A DNA stretch of 52,060 nucleotides. Source: Clostridium sartagoforme AAU1. GTDB taxonomy: Bacteria > Bacillota > Clostridia > Clostridiales > Clostridiaceae. Of the stretch, positions 8,915 through 18,649 are shown piece after piece (within the stretch, counting starts at the first letter, position 1; each line of letters begins with the position of its first letter). The notes beneath the pieces were generated by a model, which saw only the letters and a list, made by a program, of their open reading frames with translations, was not told the DNA's origin and did no database searches. Made by a program: the position numbers and the translations under genes. The stretch spans positions 1 through 52,060 of the forward strand of contig NZ_ASRV01000164.1 in the NCBI RefSeq assembly GCF_000401215.1. The letters are read 5' to 3'.

Positions 8915-10397
8915 CCTCAATCATTCCTCCTTTTCTGGATTTAATTTTAAAGATAAATCCTAGTATTTGTAATGCAATTATAGGTGTCATTGCAACCATT
9001 GCAATCATACCAAATCCATCTATAAGAACATCTGCTCCTTCAATAGCCTCTGCCACACCTTGAGCAAAAGCTAATATAAATGTAGCTGTCATTGGTCCTG
9101 ACGCAACTCCGCCTGAGTCAAAGGCCATTCCAACAAATAATTTCGGTACAAAATAGCTCATTGCAATCGAAACCAAATATCCAGGTAATAAATAATGCCA
9201 TAACTTAACTTCCGGAACTAATATCCTAACCATAGATAATGCTACGGCAAAACCTACACCAATTGCAAGAGTAAACATTACAACTTTTCTCTTTACATAT
9301 CCACTTGTAACATCTTCTATTTGATGTGTCAATACATAAACCGCTGGTTCAGCTAATATTGTGACAAAGCCTAATACAAAACCTACAATAATAACATACA
9401 TTTTATTATCTAATGCAGCTATACTTTTACCTACTGCAGTTCCTACATCCATAAAACCTGCATTTACTCCAACTAAAAATATGACTAATCCTATAAATGT
9501 AAATAGCATCCCAAATAAGACTTTTCTAAATGATCTTTTTGATAATTTAAACTTTACTTTTTGAAAAATAATGAAAATAATCAATATTGGTAATAATGCT
9601 AATAATATTTCAAATGTTATTACTGGTATTTTCTCAATAAATGGTAAAATAATTGATGTAGATATTACCTCTGATCCTTCAAGGCTTCCTGTAACTTGGT
9701 CTGTCTTAGATAAAATACTCATTAACATTACTGATATAATAGCACCAGTAGATGCTATAGCAACTAATCCAAAACTATCCTTTTCTGATGACTTACTATC
9801 CTTTTTCAGACGGGAAACTCCTGTTGCTAGTGCTAAAATAAATGGAACTGTCATTGCTCCTGTTGTAGCTCCTGATGCATCAAAAGATATTGCTAAAAAT
9901 TCTGGAGATGTAAATAATGCAAGTACTAAAATAAATCCATATATAATAGTTAATAATTTATATAAAGGAAAATTATATACTATTCTCCCTAATCCCAAAG
10001 AAAGCATAATAGCTATTCCTATAGAAACAATTGCTACTATAAGCCATTTAGATACTAATCCTGATGTAACAAATTCTACTTGTCCTCCAAGAATTTGTAA
10101 ATCCGGCTCAGCTACAGATATAAAAAATCCAAGTAATAATCCTGCTACAATAACTATCCAAAGCTTATTGGTTTTTGCTATATTCGTTCCCATTATATTC
10201 CCTATAGGCGTTACTCCAATATCTACTCCAACTAAGAATATAGATAAACCTATAACAATTGCCACCGTTCCAATCATAAATCTAATTAATAAGTTCATAT
10301 CTATAGGTGTTAACGTAAAGTTTAAGATTAATACTATTATAGTTATTGGCAGAACAGACATTAATACTTCTCTTATTTTTTCAGTTAATAAATTCAA
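8904..10397 (-). CDS. DUF1538 family integral membrane protein, duplicated (putative transporter)
   Basis: A 497-residue, highly hydrophobic protein with roughly 12 membrane helices and a clear internal duplication. The first half contains GFFISVAEPDLQILGGQVE and FDASGATTGAMTVPFILALATG. The second half contains GFVTILAEPAVYVLTHQIE and FDSGGVASGPMTATFILAFAQG. This two-repeat layout with the AEP and FD(A/S)(S/G)G motifs is that of DUF1538 proteins, whose substrate is not established to my knowledge. The start is TTG with AAGGG upstream. Translation is coupled to the downstream tandem P-II-like gene by an overlap, which suggests a P-II-controlled transporter or channel, as AmtB is controlled by GlnK. 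Confidence 0.85.
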   Translation of the reverse strand: MNLLTEKIREVLMSVLPITIIVLILNFTLTPIDMNLLIRFMIGTVAIVIGLSIFLVGVDIGVTPIGNIMGTNIAKTNKLWIVIVAGLLLGFFISVAEPDLQILGGQVEFVTSGLVSKWLIVAIVSIGIAIMLSLGLGRIVYNFPLYKLLTIIYGFILVLALFTSPEFLAISFDASGATTGAMTVPFILALATGVSRLKKDSKSSEKDSFGLVAIASTGAIISVMLMSILSKTDQVTGSLEGSEVISTSIILPFIEKIPVITFEILLALLPILIIFIIFQKVKFKLSKRSFRKVLFGMLFTFIGLVIFLVGVNAGFMDVGTAVGKSIAALDNKMYVIIVGFVLGFVTILAEPAVYVLTHQIEDVTSGYVKRKVVMFTLAIGVGFAVALSMVRILVPEVKLWHYLLPGYLVSIAMSYFVPKLFVGMAFDSGGVASGPMTATFILAFAQGVAEAIEGADVLIDGFGMIAMVAMTPIIALQILGFIFKIKSRKGGMIEDAQ

Positions 10398-10581
10398 ACA
10401 TGTATCATCCCTTTCTTTTATTGTTTTACTTAACTTATAATATAATTATACAATATTATCATATTTTTTTATTATTATTAAATCATTTTTACACTATGTT
10501 AATATTTTATTCATCTTTATTGTAAATATCCTGGCTATATAATTATTATTTACTTAAATATAAAATTAATTTATTTATATA

Positions 10582-10626
10582 AAATATCCTATGAATAACT
10601 TCTAAATTGTTACTCATAGGATATTT
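10582..10626 (-). terminator. Intrinsic terminator of the opp operon
   Basis: An 18-bp stem (10582-10599 with 10609-10626) encloses a nine-base loop. The single imperfect position is a G-U pair only in minus-strand RNA, which favours termination of leftward transcripts. It lies 45 bp past the oppF stop codon. Confidence 0.8.
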
Positions 10627-10670
10627 AATATATATTAAAGGATCGTATTAACATTGTCGTATTATGAATT

Positions 10671-11594
10671 TTATATCCATCTATTAAACTCTTCATCTGT
10701 AGCTAGTACATAATGTGTTCCGTCTATATGTTTATTTACCCCTTTCGAATAATCTATTCCACTAGTTTCATAATCATAAGATTCCGATATCCTTGATTTT
10801 TCTACATTTGGATTTGGATGTGGTATCGCTGATATTAAGGATTTAGTATAAGGATGAATTGGGTTTGAAAAAATTTCTTCTGTTGTTCCAGTTTCAAGCA
10901 AATACCCCAAATGAAGTACCCCTATTCTATTTGAAATATACTTTACCATTGATAAATCATGGGCTATAAATAGAAGTGCCGTATTAGTTTCATTTTGAAT
11001 TTCTTTCATTAAGTTTACAACTTGTGCTTGAATAGAAACATCTAAGGCACTAATTGCTTCATCAGCTATAATAAGTTTCGGATTCATTATAAGTGCTCTT
11101 GCAATTCCTATACGTTGCCTTTGTCCTCCCGAAAATTGATGAGGATATCTATTTGCATGTTCTTTGGACAATCCTACCTTCTCTAATATCTTATATACCT
11201 TTTCATTTCGTTCTTCTTTATTTCTATATAAATTATGGATATCTAAACCTTGTGCAATAATATCTAATACCTTCTTACGGGGATTTAAACAAGCCATAGG
11301 ATCTTGGAAAATCATTTGCATATTAGTTCTCAAATGCTTATTTTCCTTTTCTGATAACTTTCCAGATATATTTGCACCATCAAATTTTATTTCTCCAGCT
11401 GTCGGATCATATAATCTGATTATTGAACGCCCAATTGTGGATTTTCCACTTCCAGACTCTCCAACAAGACCATAAGTTTCTCCTGGGTATATTTCAAAAG
11501 AAACACCATTTACTGCTTTTACAGTAAATTTTCTACTTACCTTAAAATGTTGTTTTAAGTTTTTTACTTCTAGTAAAGGCTGCTTATTTTGCAT
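10671..11594 (-). CDS. oppF: Oligopeptide ABC transporter ATP-binding protein OppF
   Basis: A 307-residue cytoplasmic ATPase. Walker A is GESGSGKST, the Q-loop is MIFQDPMACLNPRK, the signature is FSGGQRQRIGIARAL and Walker B is LIIADEAISALDVS. ADEAISALD rather than DEPTSALD is typical of OppF. Pairing with OppD in the same operon and an 11-bp overlap with oppD support the call. It is the last gene of the operon and is followed by the terminator at 10582-10626. Together with OppD it powers uptake of oligopeptides. Confidence 0.95.
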   Translation of the reverse strand: MQNKQPLLEVKNLKQHFKVSRKFTVKAVNGVSFEIYPGETYGLVGESGSGKSTIGRSIIRLYDPTAGEIKFDGANISGKLSEKENKHLRTNMQMIFQDPMACLNPRKKVLDIIAQGLDIHNLYRNKEERNEKVYKILEKVGLSKEHANRYPHQFSGGQRQRIGIARALIMNPKLIIADEAISALDVSIQAQVVNLMKEIQNETNTALLFIAHDLSMVKYISNRIGVLHLGYLLETGTTEEIFSNPIHPYTKSLISAIPHPNPNVEKSRISESYDYETSGIDYSKGVNKHIDGTHYVLATDEEFNRWI

Positions 11595-12663
11595 CTACAT
11601 ACGCCTCCTTTAACATTCTATCTATTCTACTTCTTAACTCTTCTGGCATTTCAACTTTTGGTGAATTCTCATGTAATAACCAAGTTGCTGCATAGTGAGT
11701 ATCAGTAATCTTAAACATTGGAGGCTCAATACGGTTGTCAATATTTAATGCATAAATATTTCTTGGCGAAAAAGCATCCCCTTCTACCTTATTTAATAAA
11801 TTAGCTGGTGTTCCTGGTATTGTATAAAGTTTATCGTCCGTAGTATCTATATCTGGCATAGCTGATAATAACCCCCAAGTGTATGGGTGCCTTGGATCAT
11901 AAAATATTTCATCTACATTACCTTTTTCTACTATTTTGCCAGCATACATAACTGCTACATAATCAGCTACCTTTGCCACAACTCCAAGATCATGTGTTAT
12001 ATATATTACAGATATATTTAATTTCCTTTGAAGATCTTTTATTAATTCCAAAATTTTTGCTTGTATAGTTACATCTAACGCAGTTGTAGGTTCATCACAT
12101 ATTAGTAAATCAGGATTACAAGCAAGTGCTATAGCTATAACAACTCTTTGTCTCATTCCTCCTGAAAGTTGATGAGGATAGTTTTTCATACGTTTTTCAG
12201 CATTAGTAATACCAACAAGTTCTAACAACTCAATAGCCTTTTTCTGAGCCTCTCTTTTAGGAGTCTTATAATGCCAAATCATCCCCTCCATAATTTGCGC
12301 TCCAATTGTCATGGTTGGATTTAAAGAAGTCATAGGATCTTGGAATATCATCGCTATTCGCTTTCCATTTATTCTTGTTCTCATTTCCTTCTTTGACAAT
12401 TTTAAAATATCAACTTCAACTTTTTTATTATCTCTGTAATAAGTAAAATTAATACTTCCCGAATTAACTTCACCATTACTACTTAATATGCCCATAGCAG
12501 CCTTCATAGTAACTGATTTACCACTACCACTTTCACCTACTATAGCTAGAGTTTCTCCCCTATATAAATCTAACTTTACTCCACGAATGGCATTTACCAT
12601 ACCTGCTGATGTTTTAAAGGATATGGATAAATCTCTAATGGATAATACTTTTTCTTTATTCAT
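11584..12663 (-). CDS. oppD: Oligopeptide ABC transporter ATP-binding protein OppD
   Basis: A 359-residue ATPase. Walker A is GESGSGKS, the Q-loop is MIFQDPMTSLNP, the signature is LSGGMRQRVVIAIAL and Walker B is LLICDEPTTALDV. The C-terminal oligopeptide-transporter extension reads GDAFSPRNIYAL ... DTHYAATWLL. It lacks the cysteines found at this place in Gram-negative OppD/DppD, as is usual in Gram-positive OppD and AmiE. It overlaps oppF by 11 bp and follows oppC by 13 bp. Confidence 0.95.
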   Translation of the reverse strand: MNKEKVLSIRDLSISFKTSAGMVNAIRGVKLDLYRGETLAIVGESGSGKSVTMKAAMGILSSNGEVNSGSINFTYYRDNKKVEVDILKLSKKEMRTRINGKRIAMIFQDPMTSLNPTMTIGAQIMEGMIWHYKTPKREAQKKAIELLELVGITNAEKRMKNYPHQLSGGMRQRVVIAIALACNPDLLICDEPTTALDVTIQAKILELIKDLQRKLNISVIYITHDLGVVAKVADYVAVMYAGKIVEKGNVDEIFYDPRHPYTWGLLSAMPDIDTTDDKLYTIPGTPANLLNKVEGDAFSPRNIYALNIDNRIEPPMFKITDTHYAATWLLHENSPKVEMPEELRSRIDRMLKEAYVDAK

Positions 12664-12676
12664 TTACCATAACCCC

Positions 12677-13741
12677 CTACATTTCCTTCATTTTAGGATC
12701 AAAAGCATCACGTACACCATCTGCCAACATATTAAAGCTTAGCATTAATATTGCAAGAACTATAACCGGAGCTACTATCATATATGGATGTGTCGTGAAT
12801 GATTTAAATGCATCACTAATTAATGATCCTAAAGATGCCATTGGTGCCGGTACCCCTAAACCAATAAAAGCTAGAAACGCTTCTGTAAATATAGCATTTG
12901 GTATAGAAAACATTGTATTTGTGATTATTGCTCCTAATATATTTGGAAGAATTTCTTTAAATATAATAAATAAACTCTTTGCTCCTAAAGTTCTAGATGC
13001 CAAAACAAATTCTTGTTCTTTTAATTTAAGCATTTGGGCTCTAGCAATACGATTCATACCAATCCAACCTGTAATCATTAAAGAAAATGTTATTGTTAAT
13101 AATCCGGGCCTTAATACTATAATTAGTAATGTAACAATTACAAGACTTGGGATACCATTTAGTATTTCTGCAAAACGTTGCATTACATTATCTACAGCAC
13201 CTCCAAAATACCCTGAAATTAGTCCATAGCTTAAACCAAATATCATATCAATTGCAACTGCTATCAATGCAATATAAAGAGAAATTCTTGTTCCCATCCA
13301 TGTTCTTGTAAATATATCTCTACCTAAAACATCTGTACCAAACCAATAATAAGTATCTTCAAGTCCTGTTTTACTCCCATTAGCTGATACATATTTATTA
13401 ACTTCAATTGCTCCCTGTGAAGTATTCATCTTTTCTCCACCGTCAAATATACCGATATTTTCTATTAATGGTATTCTTGGTGCAAGGTTTTGATGTGCTA
13501 TAGTTTGTGAATCATATGTATGCCCATTCATCCAAACCCCTACCACAGCCATAAAAGTAATTAGTATAATACAAATAAGCCCTAGTATTGCTCCTTTATT
13601 TTTCTTAAGACGTGATAAAACATCCTTCCAATAAGATTGACTAGCATAGATTCTATCAATATTAGTTAAATTTTCTTCACCAACTAACTCAAAATCATTT
13701 TCTAAAAATTCTATACTTTCTGTTACAAATTCTTTACTCAT
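12677..13741 (-). CDS. oppC: Oligopeptide ABC transporter permease OppC
   Basis: A 354-residue membrane protein. It has a cytoplasmic N-terminus, one helix at about 45-68, an extracytoplasmic loop, and then the permease core introduced by FGTDVLGRDIFTRTWMGTRISL, a signature of OppC/DppC proteins. The EAA loop reads LASRTLGAKSLFIIFKEILPN. The 8-bp overlap with oppB indicates translational coupling. It pairs with OppB to form the channel. Confidence 0.95.
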   Translation of the reverse strand: MSKEFVTESIEFLENDFELVGEENLTNIDRIYASQSYWKDVLSRLKKNKGAILGLICIILITFMAVVGVWMNGHTYDSQTIAHQNLAPRIPLIENIGIFDGGEKMNTSQGAIEVNKYVSANGSKTGLEDTYYWFGTDVLGRDIFTRTWMGTRISLYIALIAVAIDMIFGLSYGLISGYFGGAVDNVMQRFAEILNGIPSLVIVTLLIIVLRPGLLTITFSLMITGWIGMNRIARAQMLKLKEQEFVLASRTLGAKSLFIIFKEILPNILGAIITNTMFSIPNAIFTEAFLAFIGLGVPAPMASLGSLISDAFKSFTTHPYMIVAPVIVLAILMLSFNMLADGVRDAFDPKMKEM

Positions 13742-14675
13742 GATTATCCTCCTTTGCTAATCTTATTCTTGGATCAACAACTCCATATAAAATATCAACT
13801 ACAAGCATTATTCCTATATACATAGCACTATATATAAATGCTAATGCAACTATTACATTATAGTCATTTGATTGAATTGCAGTTACCAAAAGACTTCCGA
13901 TTCCAGGAATCGAAAATATCTTTTCAATTACCAAACTACCAGTCATAAGTCCTACTATTAACGGAGCTAAAACAGTAATAATTGGAATTAAAGCATTTCT
14001 TACAGCATGTCTTAGTAAAAGTCTTATTCCACTTACTCCTTTACTTTCTGCAAGTTGCATATAATCTGAACCAAGAACCTCTAACATTTCGGTCCTTGTA
14101 AAACGAGCTATTGTAGCTATTGTAAACATGCATAAGGCTATTGTTGGAAGTACTGAAGATTTAAAGGGCATTTCTGCTGAATATAAAAGTGGAAATAAGG
14201 TTACCTTAAAACCTAAATAATAAGATAATCCTAATGCAAATACATATGAAGGTAAACTTACTCCTAAAACGGAAATCACAGTAGTTATAGTATCCCAAAT
14301 CGTATTATGCTTTATTGCAGCTATTATTCCTAAAATTAACCCTATTAAAGTTCCAAGTAAGACCGCTTGTCCCCCAACTCTTAATGATATTGGTAAACGT
14401 GTTTGTAGCAATGCAGATATTGGTGTATTCTTTGAAATTGTATAAGAAACCCCAAAATCTCCTGTAAGCATATTTTTTATATAATTAAGAAATCTTATAA
14501 ATACCGGTTGATCTAATCCATACTTTTGATTTAATAGTGCAATTTGATCTACAGTTAATTTTTCATCATTAAATGGAGATCCGGGCATAAATTCTAGCAT
14601 TAAAAATAATATTAATAAAATTACTAAAAGTGTCGTTATGGAAATTGCTATTCTTTTAAGCAAATATTTTTTCAT
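13734..14675 (-). CDS. oppB: Oligopeptide ABC transporter permease OppB
   Basis: A 313-residue membrane protein with the OppB/DppB N-terminal pattern (MKKYLLKRIAISITTLLVIL ... MPGSPF), a first helix at about 10-30, the extracytoplasmic segment LNQKYGLDQPVFIRFLNYI and the EAA loop MQLAESKGVSGIRLLLRHAVRNALIP. The ATG at 14675 is preferred because GGAGG lies nine bases before it. The longer open frame reaches into the intercistronic repeat and has no site of its own. The gap to oppA is 160 bp and holds a large inverted repeat. Confidence 0.95.
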   Translation of the reverse strand: MKKYLLKRIAISITTLLVILLILFLMLEFMPGSPFNDEKLTVDQIALLNQKYGLDQPVFIRFLNYIKNMLTGDFGVSYTISKNTPISALLQTRLPISLRVGGQAVLLGTLIGLILGIIAAIKHNTIWDTITTVISVLGVSLPSYVFALGLSYYLGFKVTLFPLLYSAEMPFKSSVLPTIALCMFTIATIARFTRTEMLEVLGSDYMQLAESKGVSGIRLLLRHAVRNALIPIITVLAPLIVGLMTGSLVIEKIFSIPGIGSLLVTAIQSNDYNVIVALAFIYSAMYIGIMLVVDILYGVVDPRIRLAKEDNHE

Positions 14676-14704
14676 CTGCAATTCCTCCTGAAAGTAATAT
14701 AATA

Positions 14705-14816
14705 AGTGAAAAGTGAAAAAGGAAAGAGTGAAAAAGTGAGTTAGCATCTGTATCTTTCAAGTTTTGCATCGCAAAACACCCTTAACTTTTCACTTTTTCA
14801 CTCTTAACTTTTCACT
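14705..14816. repeat. Large imperfect inverted repeat between oppA and oppB
   Basis: Arms at about 14705-14743 and 14781-14816 share agtgaaaagt and agagtgaaaaagtga in opposite orientation. They enclose a second perfect hairpin GTTTTGC-ATC-GCAAAAC (14761-14777). The arms are themselves built from repeats of gtgaaaa. It lies just after the oppA stop and before the oppB ribosome binding site. In RNA it would form a long stem that could stabilise oppA mRNA or attenuate oppBCDF. Confidence 0.7.
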
Positions 14817-14835
14817 ATAATAATTTTTTTACAAT

Positions 14836-16491
14836 TTAATTCTTAGTAACATTCTTGAAAATTCTAGTAACACCAACTGAATGGAATTCTATATTAGAAA
14901 CACTCTTTTTAATCATAACAGCATTTCCTTTTTGATATACAGGTAAAATAACCGCTTCATCCATTACCATTTTTTCTGCTTTCTTTAATTCCTCCCATCT
15001 TTTTTCAGGGTTTAGAGCAAGTTCTCCGTCTTTAGCTGATTTAATCAACTTATCATATTCTGAATTTGTCCAAAAACCGTAGTTGTTAGGGCTATCTGTT
15101 GTCCACATATCTAAATATGTCATTGGATCTGCATAGTCAGGACCCCAACGAGTAAGTACAGATTCAAAATCTCCTGCTTGCATTCTTTCAACTCTGTTCT
15201 TTTTAGGCATTACTTCAAGTTCTATTGTAACTCCTGGAAGAGTTGTTTGAATTTCTGATTGAATAAATTGAGCTACATTTTGAGCTGATTCAGTATCTTC
15301 AACCATCATTTTATATTTGAATGTTTCTTTTCCTAATTCTTTCTTTGCATTATTATAGAACTCTAAAGCCTTAGCTTTATCTGTTGAAAGATAAGTTCCA
15401 GTTGTTTCACGGAAGTCTTTTCCATCTGGTCCTGTAGCTAGTAACTGCGGTACTGCAAAATCTGCTACAACAGAACCATCTTTTAATATATTATTAACGA
15501 TAGCTTCTTTATCATAAGCTAATGCAATTGCTTTACGTAAATTTTCATTTTCTAATCCTGCTACCTTTTGATTAACAGAAATATACCAAAGGTATCCTGC
15601 TGCAACATTTGTAAACTCAGGGTCAGCTTTAAATTGTTCTACTTGTTCCCCTGCAAGTGCAGCAACATCTAAATCACCATTTTGATATGCAAGCATAGTT
15701 TGTTGAGCTTCTTTTATTACTTGGAATTTGATCCCATCCAACTTAACAGCATCAGCATCCCAATAATCCGTATTCTTAACCAATTCTATTGTTGTTGCTG
15801 CTGGTTCATAAGAAGAAATTTTATATGGCCCATTTGCTAAAATAGTATTTGGTGATGTTGCAAAGCTATCTCCAGATTGTTTATAAAATTCTTCATTAAC
15901 TGGGAAAAATGATGGGAATGATAATAATGATTCAAAGAATGTAACTGGATGTGATAGTTCTACTACCAAAGTATTATCATCCTTTGCCTTTACTCCTAAC
16001 TCTTCAACTCCCTTTTTACCTGCTAAAACATCTTCAGCATTTTTAATTCCTGCAATGCCAATCATAAAAGCATATTCACTAGCTGTTTTTGGATCAGCTA
16101 AACGTCTCCAGGCAAATACAAAGTCATTTGCTGTTACTTTAGTACCATTTGACCATTTAGCATCTCTTAATTTAAATGTATAAGTTAATCCATCTTCACT
16201 CTTTTCTGCTGATTCTGCTGCAGCTAATATTGGTGATCCTGCCTTGTCCACAGAATATATTCCTTCTGTAACAGCTGCTATTGCTTCAAAAGAAGTACCA
16301 TCAGTTGCAATTTGAGGATCCATTGATGCAATCTCAACATCAAATTGAACTTTTAAAGTTTTGTCTGAACCTTGTGTTGTCTGTGTACCATTAGAATTAT
16401 TGCTTGTACTTTTTGCCCCACCGCAAGCAACTAAGCTAATTGACAACGTCATCGCTAATGCCAAGGTTAAAAGTTTCTTAACTTTTTTCAT
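14836..16491 (-). CDS. oppA: Oligopeptide-binding lipoprotein OppA
   Basis: A 551-residue extracellular binding protein (solute-binding family 5). It has a signal peptide with the lipobox LVAC (Cys23), a short Ser/Asn/Thr-rich linker, the entry motif DPQIATDGTSFEAIAAVTEGIY and the family signature region around DAKWSNGTKVTANDFVFAWRRLADP. Length is typical of OppA. As first gene of the operon, under its own promoter and followed by a stem-forming repeat, it is probably made in excess over the membrane parts. Confidence 0.96.
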   Translation of the reverse strand: MKKVKKLLTLALAMTLSISLVACGGAKSTSNNSNGTQTTQGSDKTLKVQFDVEIASMDPQIATDGTSFEAIAAVTEGIYSVDKAGSPILAAAESAEKSEDGLTYTFKLRDAKWSNGTKVTANDFVFAWRRLADPKTASEYAFMIGIAGIKNAEDVLAGKKGVEELGVKAKDDNTLVVELSHPVTFFESLLSFPSFFPVNEEFYKQSGDSFATSPNTILANGPYKISSYEPAATTIELVKNTDYWDADAVKLDGIKFQVIKEAQQTMLAYQNGDLDVAALAGEQVEQFKADPEFTNVAAGYLWYISVNQKVAGLENENLRKAIALAYDKEAIVNNILKDGSVVADFAVPQLLATGPDGKDFRETTGTYLSTDKAKALEFYNNAKKELGKETFKYKMMVEDTESAQNVAQFIQSEIQTTLPGVTIELEVMPKKNRVERMQAGDFESVLTRWGPDYADPMTYLDMWTTDSPNNYGFWTNSEYDKLIKSAKDGELALNPEKRWEELKKAEKMVMDEAVILPVYQKGNAVMIKKSVSNIEFHSVGVTRIFKNVTKN

Positions 16492-16803
16492 ATTACGCCC
16501 CCTAATTATTTATTTATCAAAGAAACAAAATTATTTTTTACAATCTGATAATATTGTTCGCTTTTTTATATATTATATATTGTTATTTTTACCCTTGTCA
16601 ATATAAAAATTTAATAATTTAATAAGTATTTTAATTAATTTTTTATATTAAATATCTTTTTTTATTAACACTTTGTTTTTTAATCTATTTTTTAAATTCA
16701 ATAATTTTATATATAAAAATTTATAATTTTAAACATTTATTTTTGACAATATAATTATTTTAAATACTATATTATATAATTTATATTTAACTCTTACTTA
16801 AAT
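16492..16803. other. Upstream region of the opp operon
   Basis: 312 AT-rich bases contain the opp promoter (16572-16601). A TTGACA on the plus strand at about 16743 has TATA-like sequence after it but points into the opp genes and is probably chance. No gene was seen. Confidence 0.5.
16572..16601 (-). promoter_or_regulatory. Sigma-A-type promoter of the opp operon
   Basis: On the minus strand TTGACA (16601-16596) and TATAAT (16577-16572) are separated by 18 bp. They lie about 80 bp upstream of the oppA start. Confidence 0.7.
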
Positions 16804-16840
16804 AAAAAAGCTCATTAGAGTTTTACTAATAAGCTTTTTC
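16804..16840 (-). terminator. Terminator of the deacylase gene
   Basis: AAAAAGCT-C-ATTAG pairs with CTAAT-A-AGCTTTTT. The minus-strand tail is TTTTTTATTT. It lies 26 bp after the deacylase stop and could also act on rightward RNA. Confidence 0.75.
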
Positions 16841-16865
16841 TTTTCTATAAATTTTTATAACTATT

Positions 16866-18467
16866 TCATATTTTTAAAATTTGTCCATATGCTCCATTCG
16901 ATATCACTTCATCTTCCATAGCAATATTTCCATTTACTATAACATGTTTTATTCCTATAGGTTTTCTTGTTTTATTATTATAATCTTCATATCCTGTTAT
17001 TTCATTAAAATCAAATATAGTTATATCCGCTCTTTTCCCTTCTTTAATTTCACCTATATCTTTTAATCCTAATGTTTTCGCTGGAAGAAGTGTTGATTTA
17101 TATATAGCTTCTTCAAGAGATATAGCTTTCTTTTCTCTAACAAACTTTCCTATAAACAATGGATAATTTCCATAAAGCCTTGGATGAGGTTCTCCTGCTG
17201 GGATGCTATCGGAACCTACCATTTGAAATGGATGCTTTATTAATTTTATTGTATCTTCCTCCGAAAAAATATTTAGTGTCACAATTCCAACCCCTGTTTC
17301 TTCTGATATAAGAAGTTTAGCTACAAAATCAATAGGATGAATATTTCTTTCTATGGATATTTCTCCAACAGTTCTCCCTATATATTTTAAGTTTTCCTCT
17401 TTATTTAAAGATGTTATTAAAATCCCATTCCATCCTGAAATTGCACTATAATTATCCCAACCAACATAATTTGCATTTAAATCCAAAAGCTCCTTTTTTA
17501 AAGTGTTTAATATTTCTTTATCTTTTAACTTTTCTAATAATATTTTAGTTCCTTTATTAGTTATCCATGGGGGTAGAAGTTGAGTCATCAAAGTACTCCC
17601 TGAAAGATAAAGATGTTCATCAAATGTAATACTTATCCCACTTTCAACAGCCTCATCTACTATATTTATTAATCTTTCAGCCTTACATCCCAACTCATTA
17701 GAATCATACGACCTCATATGTGAAATATGAATTTTTACTTTTGATACTCTTGCTACTTCTATTACCTCATTTATTGAATCTATTATATTTCTATCATGAT
17801 TTCTTACATGTACCATTACTATTCCATTATAGTTTTTAATTACTTTACATAATTTTATCAATTCATCTTGTGTACTAAATATTCCAGGAATATATTGAAG
17901 TCCAAGAGACATTCCTAATGCACCTTGTTTCATAGCATTATCTACTATCTCACACATTTTATTAATTTCATCATTTGTTGCTTTTCTCGCCTCAAATTCC
18001 ATAACACTTGCTCTTACAGCTCCATGAGAAATAAGCACAGAATAATTATTTTTTAATCCCTTTTCCTTTATTTTATTAAAATAATCATTAACTTCTCTAA
18101 AGTCAAATTTTATATTAGGGTTTCCAACAACTCCCTTAATGTAATTTTTCCACGTTTTACTTTCCTCTTCTATACAAGGTATAACTCCTAATCCACACTG
18201 TCCAACTAATTCTGTTGTAACACCTTGTCTAAGTTTTAGATTTTGTATTTCTTCGTCCATAAATGGTACAAGATCATTATGACTATGCACATCTATAAAC
18301 CCAGGTGAAATTACTAAGCCACTTGCATTTATAACTTTTTTACAATCTTTATCTATATTTTCTTTTATTGCTACTATTTTGCCGTTTTTAATCCCTATAT
18401 CCATTTTATAGGCTGAATTTCCTGTACCATCAACTATTAATCCATATTTAACTAGAATATCTAACAT
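16866..18467 (-). CDS. N-acyl-D-amino-acid deacylase (amidohydrolase family)
   Basis: A 533-residue cytosolic metal-dependent hydrolase of the D-aminoacylase/dihydroorotase-like family. It would cleave N-acyl groups from D-amino acids. Evidence: the N-terminal beta-sandwich half (IVDGTGNSAYKMDIGIKNGKI), metal ligands HSH (His61/His63) in GFIDVHSHND, QGVTTELVGQCGLG, HISHM in the barrel, GSDSIPAGEPHPRLYGNYP with the catalytic aspartate, and the C-terminal ADITIFDF typical of amidohydrolases. Length is about 50 residues more than the classical 483-residue Alcaligenes enzyme. It is monocistronic, and its place upstream of opp may link it to peptide or cell-wall-derived D-amino-acid scavenging (inference). 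Confidence 0.88.
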   Translation of the reverse strand: MLDILVKYGLIVDGTGNSAYKMDIGIKNGKIVAIKENIDKDCKKVINASGLVISPGFIDVHSHNDLVPFMDEEIQNLKLRQGVTTELVGQCGLGVIPCIEEESKTWKNYIKGVVGNPNIKFDFREVNDYFNKIKEKGLKNNYSVLISHGAVRASVMEFEARKATNDEINKMCEIVDNAMKQGALGMSLGLQYIPGIFSTQDELIKLCKVIKNYNGIVMVHVRNHDRNIIDSINEVIEVARVSKVKIHISHMRSYDSNELGCKAERLINIVDEAVESGISITFDEHLYLSGSTLMTQLLPPWITNKGTKILLEKLKDKEILNTLKKELLDLNANYVGWDNYSAISGWNGILITSLNKEENLKYIGRTVGEISIERNIHPIDFVAKLLISEETGVGIVTLNIFSEEDTIKLIKHPFQMVGSDSIPAGEPHPRLYGNYPLFIGKFVREKKAISLEEAIYKSTLLPAKTLGLKDIGEIKEGKRADITIFDFNEITGYEDYNNKTRKPIGIKHVIVNGNIAMEDEVISNGAYGQILKI

Positions 18468-18649
18468 TTATCTCACTCCTCAATACAATTTACTAGTATT
18501 TTTATATAAAACCTACCTTTCTCATTATATTCCTTTATTTTAAACTATTCAGTTTTAATCTACTTATTTTTTGTTATTTATTGTTATAAATTTAAAATAA
18601 TTAATTTTTCCTCACTTTTATTATACTTTTCGATTATTTAATTTCCTTA

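Noticed and set aside
9571-10440. Long plus-strand open frame of 289 codons
   Set aside because: It is antisense to the DUF1538 gene, has Asn/Ile/Thr-rich composition with no recognisable motif, and results from codon bias of the real gene on the other strand.
16743-16780. Plus-strand TTGACA with TATA-like sequence
   Set aside because: It points into the minus-strand opp operon and no plus-strand gene follows; such matches are common in DNA this AT-rich.
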